A DNA stretch of 64,000 nucleotides from Runella defluvii. Its GTDB lineage: Bacteria; Bacteroidota; Bacteroidia; Cytophagales; Spirosomataceae. Of this stretch, positions 61,708 to 64,000 are shown one piece after another. Made by a program: the position numbers and the translations under genes. Every line of letters begins with the position of its first letter. Position 1 is the first letter of the stretch. The notes beneath the pieces are model-generated. The model was not told the origin of the DNA and did not search any database. It worked only from the letters and a program-made list of their open reading frames with translations. Location of the stretch: NCBI RefSeq assembly GCF_014195535.1, contig NZ_JACIBY010000003.1, positions 562,440 through 626,439 of the forward strand, given 5' to 3'.

Positions 61708-62457
61708 ATGCGTTATTTTTTGGAACTTAATTACCGAGGGACGGACTTTCACGGGTGGCAAAAGCAACCCAATGCTCCCACCATTCAGGAAGAACTCGAA
61801 CGGGCGTTTGGGGTTATTTTGCGGCAGCCACTCGAAATTATTGGCAGCAGCCGCACCGATGCGGGCGTTCATGCCGAACAACAATTTGCCCACTTTGACG
61901 TGCCCGAGCCCCTCCCCGCCCCCGATCGACTTATCCACGGCATCAACAGTGTCTTGCCCAACTCCATTGCGGTTAAAAACCTGACCTTGGTCAAAGACGA
62001 TGTTCATTCGAGGTTTGCGGCGACGCACCGTTGTTATCAGTACCGAATCGTGTATCAGCGTAATCCATTTTTGGTGGATTTGGCACACACGTATCGGCCC
62101 ATTTTGGATGTACAAAAAATGAACGAAGCGGCAAAGCTTCTTCTACAATACGAAGATTTTGAGTGCTTTAGTAAAATCCACACCGACGTAAAGACATTCA
62201 TTTGCCAGATTGCCTTTGCCTACTGGGAACCGACCGCCTTGGGCATCACTTTTCACATCAAAGCCAATCGCTTTTTGCGTGGCATGGTGCGTGCCATCGT
62301 AGGAACGCTGCTTGAAGTAGGGCGTGGCCGAATGAGTATTGAGCAATTTGAACAAATTATTATTTCCAAAAACCGTAAAAATGCCGCTGCTCAGGCACCT
62401 GCTTGCGGGCTTTTTTTGACCGAAGTGGGCTACGAATGGAACGAACTTTTGAACTAA
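61708..62457 (+). CDS. truA: tRNA pseudouridine synthase A
   Basis: The 249-residue protein contains the TruA catalytic motif IIGSSRTDAGVHAEQQFAHFD with Asp51. FLELNYRGTDFHGWQKQPNAPTIQEELE and RFAATHRCYQYRIVYQRNPFL are conserved RNA-binding and fold motifs, and FHIKANRFLRGMVRAIVGTLLEVGRG closes the second half. It makes pseudouridine at tRNA anticodon-arm positions 38-40. It is divergent from the isomerase operon and is followed after 12 bases by a nucleotidyltransferase gene. Confidence 0.97.
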   Translation: MRYFLELNYRGTDFHGWQKQPNAPTIQEELERAFGVILRQPLEIIGSSRTDAGVHAEQQFAHFDVPEPLPAPDRLIHGINSVLPNSIAVKNLTLVKDDVHSRFAATHRCYQYRIVYQRNPFLVDLAHTYRPILDVQKMNEAAKLLLQYEDFECFSKIHTDVKTFICQIAFAYWEPTALGITFHIKANRFLRGMVRAIVGTLLEVGRGRMSIEQFEQIIISKNRKNAAAQAPACGLFLTEVGYEWNELLN

Positions 62458-62469
62458 CTTATACTTCCC

Positions 62470-63066
62470 TTGAATAAAATAGGTATTATTATCCTCGCCG
62501 CGGGAGAATCAAAACGAATGGGTTCTCCAAAACAATTGCTCCAAATTGAGGGCAAGAGTCTAATCCATCGCACCGCTGAAATCGCCCTCGCTACCGACTG
62601 TTACCCCGTGGTGATGGTCATTGGTGCCAATAAACCGCAAATTGCCCCCGAAATTGTTGATTTACCCCTCACCATCATCGACAACCCCATGTGGCACGAA
62701 GGCATGTCGTCGTCGGTAAAAATGGGACTTGCGGGCGTCTATATGACTTACAAAGAAATTGAAGCCGTTATCATTCTTGTCTGCGACCAGCCTTACCTTT
62801 CGGTTTCGTTGTTAGAACGGATGATTGAAATTTATACCACCAAAAAACCACGGCTCATTGCTTGTAAATATGGCGAGCAACTGGGCGTGCCTGCTTTATT
62901 TGATCGGACGCTTTTTGAAGAACTTTTAAATCTCAAAGGCGACAAAGGTGCCAAGCCTGTGCTTATGAACCACCTTGACGAAGCGCATATCCTTCAGTTT
63001 GAAGCTGGCAGCATCGACCTCGATACGCCCGACGAATACCAAGCCTTTCTGGATGGCCTTCGTTAA
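62470..63066 (+). CDS. MocA/MobA-like nucleotidyltransferase, TTG start
   Basis: The start must be TTG 62470, because the nucleotide-binding loop IGIIILAAGESKRMGSPKQLL is at the N-terminus and the next Met (residue 17) lies inside it. Of 198 residues, PVVMVIGANKPQI, DNPMWHEGMSSSVKMGL, EAVIILVCDQPYLS with the metal-binding aspartate, GVPALF and IDLDTPDEY match the family of MocA (molybdenum cofactor cytidylyltransferase) and relatives. The enzyme would use CTP or GTP to modify molybdopterin or a sugar. No other molybdenum genes are in the window, so substrate is uncertain. It is probably in one transcript with truA. Confidence 0.88.
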   Translation: MNKIGIIILAAGESKRMGSPKQLLQIEGKSLIHRTAEIALATDCYPVVMVIGANKPQIAPEIVDLPLTIIDNPMWHEGMSSSVKMGLAGVYMTYKEIEAVIILVCDQPYLSVSLLERMIEIYTTKKPRLIACKYGEQLGVPALFDRTLFEELLNLKGDKGAKPVLMNHLDEAHILQFEAGSIDLDTPDEYQAFLDGLR

Positions 63067-63113
63067 TTTTCAAACATACTGACAAAAATCAGTAGTCAAT
63101 TCTTTAACTTTAA

Positions 63114-63146
63114 TTTGGATTTATTCTAAACAAATACGTATGTTTG
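63114..63146 (+). promoter_or_regulatory. Predicted promoter of the Fur/PerR-family gene
   Basis: TTTG (63114-63117), 21 bases, TATGTTTG (63139-63146) is an excellent match to the Bacteroidota -33/-7 consensus. The start would be near 63152, 61 bases before the ATG, between the two Fur-like boxes. Confidence 0.6.
63115..63129. promoter_or_regulatory. Fur/PerR-like 7-1-7 box 1 (imperfect)
   Basis: TTGGATT-T-ATTCTAA, with five of seven complementary positions, overlaps the -33 element (TTTG, 63114-63117) of the promoter below. Confidence 0.5.
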
Positions 63147-63153
63147 CAAAAAA

Positions 63154-63168
63154 TTAGAATTATTCTAA
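63154..63168. promoter_or_regulatory. Fur/PerR-like 7-1-7 box 2 (perfect)
   Basis: TTAGAAT-T-ATTCTAA is a perfect 7-1-7 inverted repeat, the geometry of PerR (TTATAATNATTATAA) and Fur boxes. It lies at the predicted transcription start of the regulator gene. Confidence 0.65.
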
Positions 63169-63212
63169 ATAAAATTACTGTTGTAGTAAGCTCAAAGCAA
63201 GCCTTGCACAAG

Positions 63213-63695
63213 ATGAATAAGAATCCTCACATTGAAGCCGTTACGCTCCGTCTTAATCAATTTTTAGAAGTAAAAGGGTATCGCCGTACCCAAGAGCGTT
63301 ACACCATTTTAGAGGAAATCTATGCAAAAAACGACCACCATCACTTCGATGCCAGTGAGTTACGCGAAACCCTCATTCAAAAGGGTTTTCATCTGAGCAT
63401 GGCAACCGTTTATAATACCTTAGAATTATTTGTGGAAGCTGGGCTCATCAAAAAACATCAGTTTGGCGGACAAGCGGCTTCTCACTATGAACGAACCGTT
63501 GGGAGCGGCCAGCACGACCATATTCTTTGTTTGGATTGTGGGTTTGTCAAAGAATTTTGCGACCCACGAATCCATACCATCGAAAAAACCGTCAGCGATT
63601 GGTTTTCTACCGACATTGCTTATCACTCTTTGGTGCTTTACGGCCACTGTACGGAGGAGCTTTGCAAAAACCGAATTACCAAGAATGTGAATTAA
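63213..63695 (+). CDS. Fur/PerR-family metal-dependent transcriptional regulator
   Basis: The start at ATG 63213 (MNKNPHIEAVTLRLNQFL) gives 160 residues; the longer frame reads through the operator and is not credible. The winged-helix part includes GYRRTQERYTILEEIY and FHLSMATVYNTLELFVEAGLIKKH. The metal sites are visible: NDHHHFDASEL (histidines), GSGQHDHILCLDCGFVKEFCD (H-x-H and the first cysteine pair CLDC) and LYGHCTEELC (second cysteine pair of the structural zinc). It binds DNA with iron or manganese and probably senses iron or peroxide. Two operator-like boxes around its promoter indicate autoregulation. The following CbiX-like gene may be in the same regulon. Confidence 0.92.
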   Translation: MNKNPHIEAVTLRLNQFLEVKGYRRTQERYTILEEIYAKNDHHHFDASELRETLIQKGFHLSMATVYNTLELFVEAGLIKKHQFGGQAASHYERTVGSGQHDHILCLDCGFVKEFCDPRIHTIEKTVSDWFSTDIAYHSLVLYGHCTEELCKNRITKNVN

Positions 63696-63733
63696 TTTTT
63701 TTGCACCACTATTTATAATTAGTTTAAATTAAA

Positions 63734-64000
63734 ATGAAATCATTTCCTCTTACATGGACATTGGGTGTCATTGCGGCACTGGTACTTTTTCTTCAAGCCT
63801 GTTCAAGCAGCGAGAAGGCATCAAACGAAACCACTACTTCTGAAAAGAAAATCGGGGTATTGTTGGTCAATCACGGCTCTCGTTCGGAGACTTGGCGCAA
63901 TGAATTGGTGCGTTTAGAAAAAAATGTAACTGATTCTGTATTGGCATCTGGCGATGTGAAAGGCATTAAAACGGCCTTCATGGAATACACCGAGCCGTCG
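63734..64000 (+). CDS. CbiX-like cobaltochelatase-type lipoprotein (N-terminal part, cut by window end)
   Basis: The 89 visible codons begin with a lipoprotein signal (MKSFPLTWTLGVIAALVLFLQAC, lipidated cysteine then SSSEKAS). After a short linker comes KKIGVLLVNHGSRSETWRNELVRLE, which has the VNHGSR motif with the metal-binding histidine of CbiX/CbiK-type chelatases. CbiX inserts cobalt into sirohydrochlorin in the cytoplasm, whereas a lipoprotein would act outside the inner membrane. It may handle metal uptake or storage instead. It starts 38 bases after the Fur/PerR gene and is probably co-transcribed. The rest of the gene lies outside the window. Confidence 0.7.
   Translation, partial: MKSFPLTWTLGVIAALVLFLQACSSSEKASNETTTSEKKIGVLLVNHGSRSETWRNELVRLEKNVTDSVLASGDVKGIKTAFMEYTEPS

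Overview
The window is from a member of the Bacteroidota, most likely order Cytophagales (a Runella/Dyadobacter/Spirosoma-like genome; the genus is my inference). The evidence is a SusC/SusD outer-membrane pair, a PorW/SprE-type gliding and type IX secretion lipoprotein, a short primary sigma factor without a large region 1.1, DUF5686, DUF2452 and DUF1080 families, membrane-bound sugar-dehydrogenase/HEAT/cytochrome c proteins, and repeated promoter -7 elements of the Bacteroidota form TAnnTTTG. Gene density is high, no tRNA or rRNA gene was recognised, and both window ends cut genes.

Layout. (1) 1-7.6 kb: a gluconate-type locus with a gluconokinase (cut by the window start), an AraC regulator, divergent SusC and SusD, and a 300-residue 6-phosphogluconate dehydrogenase. 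(2) 7.6-12.1 kb: a short SSB, a zinc-ribbon protein, a GH113-like lipoprotein, a subtilase lipoprotein and a META-like lipoprotein. (3) 12.2-18.9 kb: housekeeping genes rpoD, pnp, rpsO, porW and DUF2452. (4) 19.1-25.4 kb: a DUF5686 barrel, then a sugar-dehydrogenase/cytochrome c protein and a DUF1080 hydrolase. (5) 25.5-34.6 kb: a KAS III-like ketosynthase and a surface-glycan operon (two DPM1/ArnC-like GT2s, two multi-spanning GT-C-like proteins, an MBOAT acyltransferase), then a convergent RmlD-like reductase. (6) 34.6-45.3 kb: a TonB-type outer-membrane protein with a glycine-rich insert, TIM-barrel epimerase, GNAT, M24 and M28 peptidases, an MMPL exporter and a peptide deformylase. (7) 45.8-49.9 kb: a second sugar-dehydrogenase/cytochrome c protein and a Gfo/Idh/MocA oxidoreductase. 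(8) 50.2-56.7 kb: a cobalamin riboswitch with metE, a PAS protein, a hemerythrin-like protein and malic enzyme. (9) 56.8-64 kb: MoxR and two periplasmic prolyl isomerases, divergent truA, a MocA-like nucleotidyltransferase, a Fur/PerR regulator and the start of a CbiX-like lipoprotein.

How the genes work together. The first cluster can import and phosphorylate gluconate and feed it to the pentose phosphate pathway. The two sugar-dehydrogenase/cytochrome proteins, DUF1080, the TIM-barrel epimerase and the Gfo/Idh/MocA enzyme are the parts list of the 3-keto-glycoside oxidation route, scattered over the window. B12 supply appears twice: a cobalamin riboswitch on B12-independent metE and a membrane-anchored CbiX-like chelatase behind a Fur/PerR gene.

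Most notable non-gene signals: a family of intergenic hairpins in which the loop TGAG is constant while the paired stem changes from copy to copy, including a three-unit tandem array at 45.3-45.7 kb; a DUF2384-type antitoxin remnant read in frame into an M28 peptidase signal peptide; two 7-1-7 Fur/PerR-like boxes bracketing a Bacteroidota promoter; and nine exact GGGGCAA repeats with quadruplex potential.
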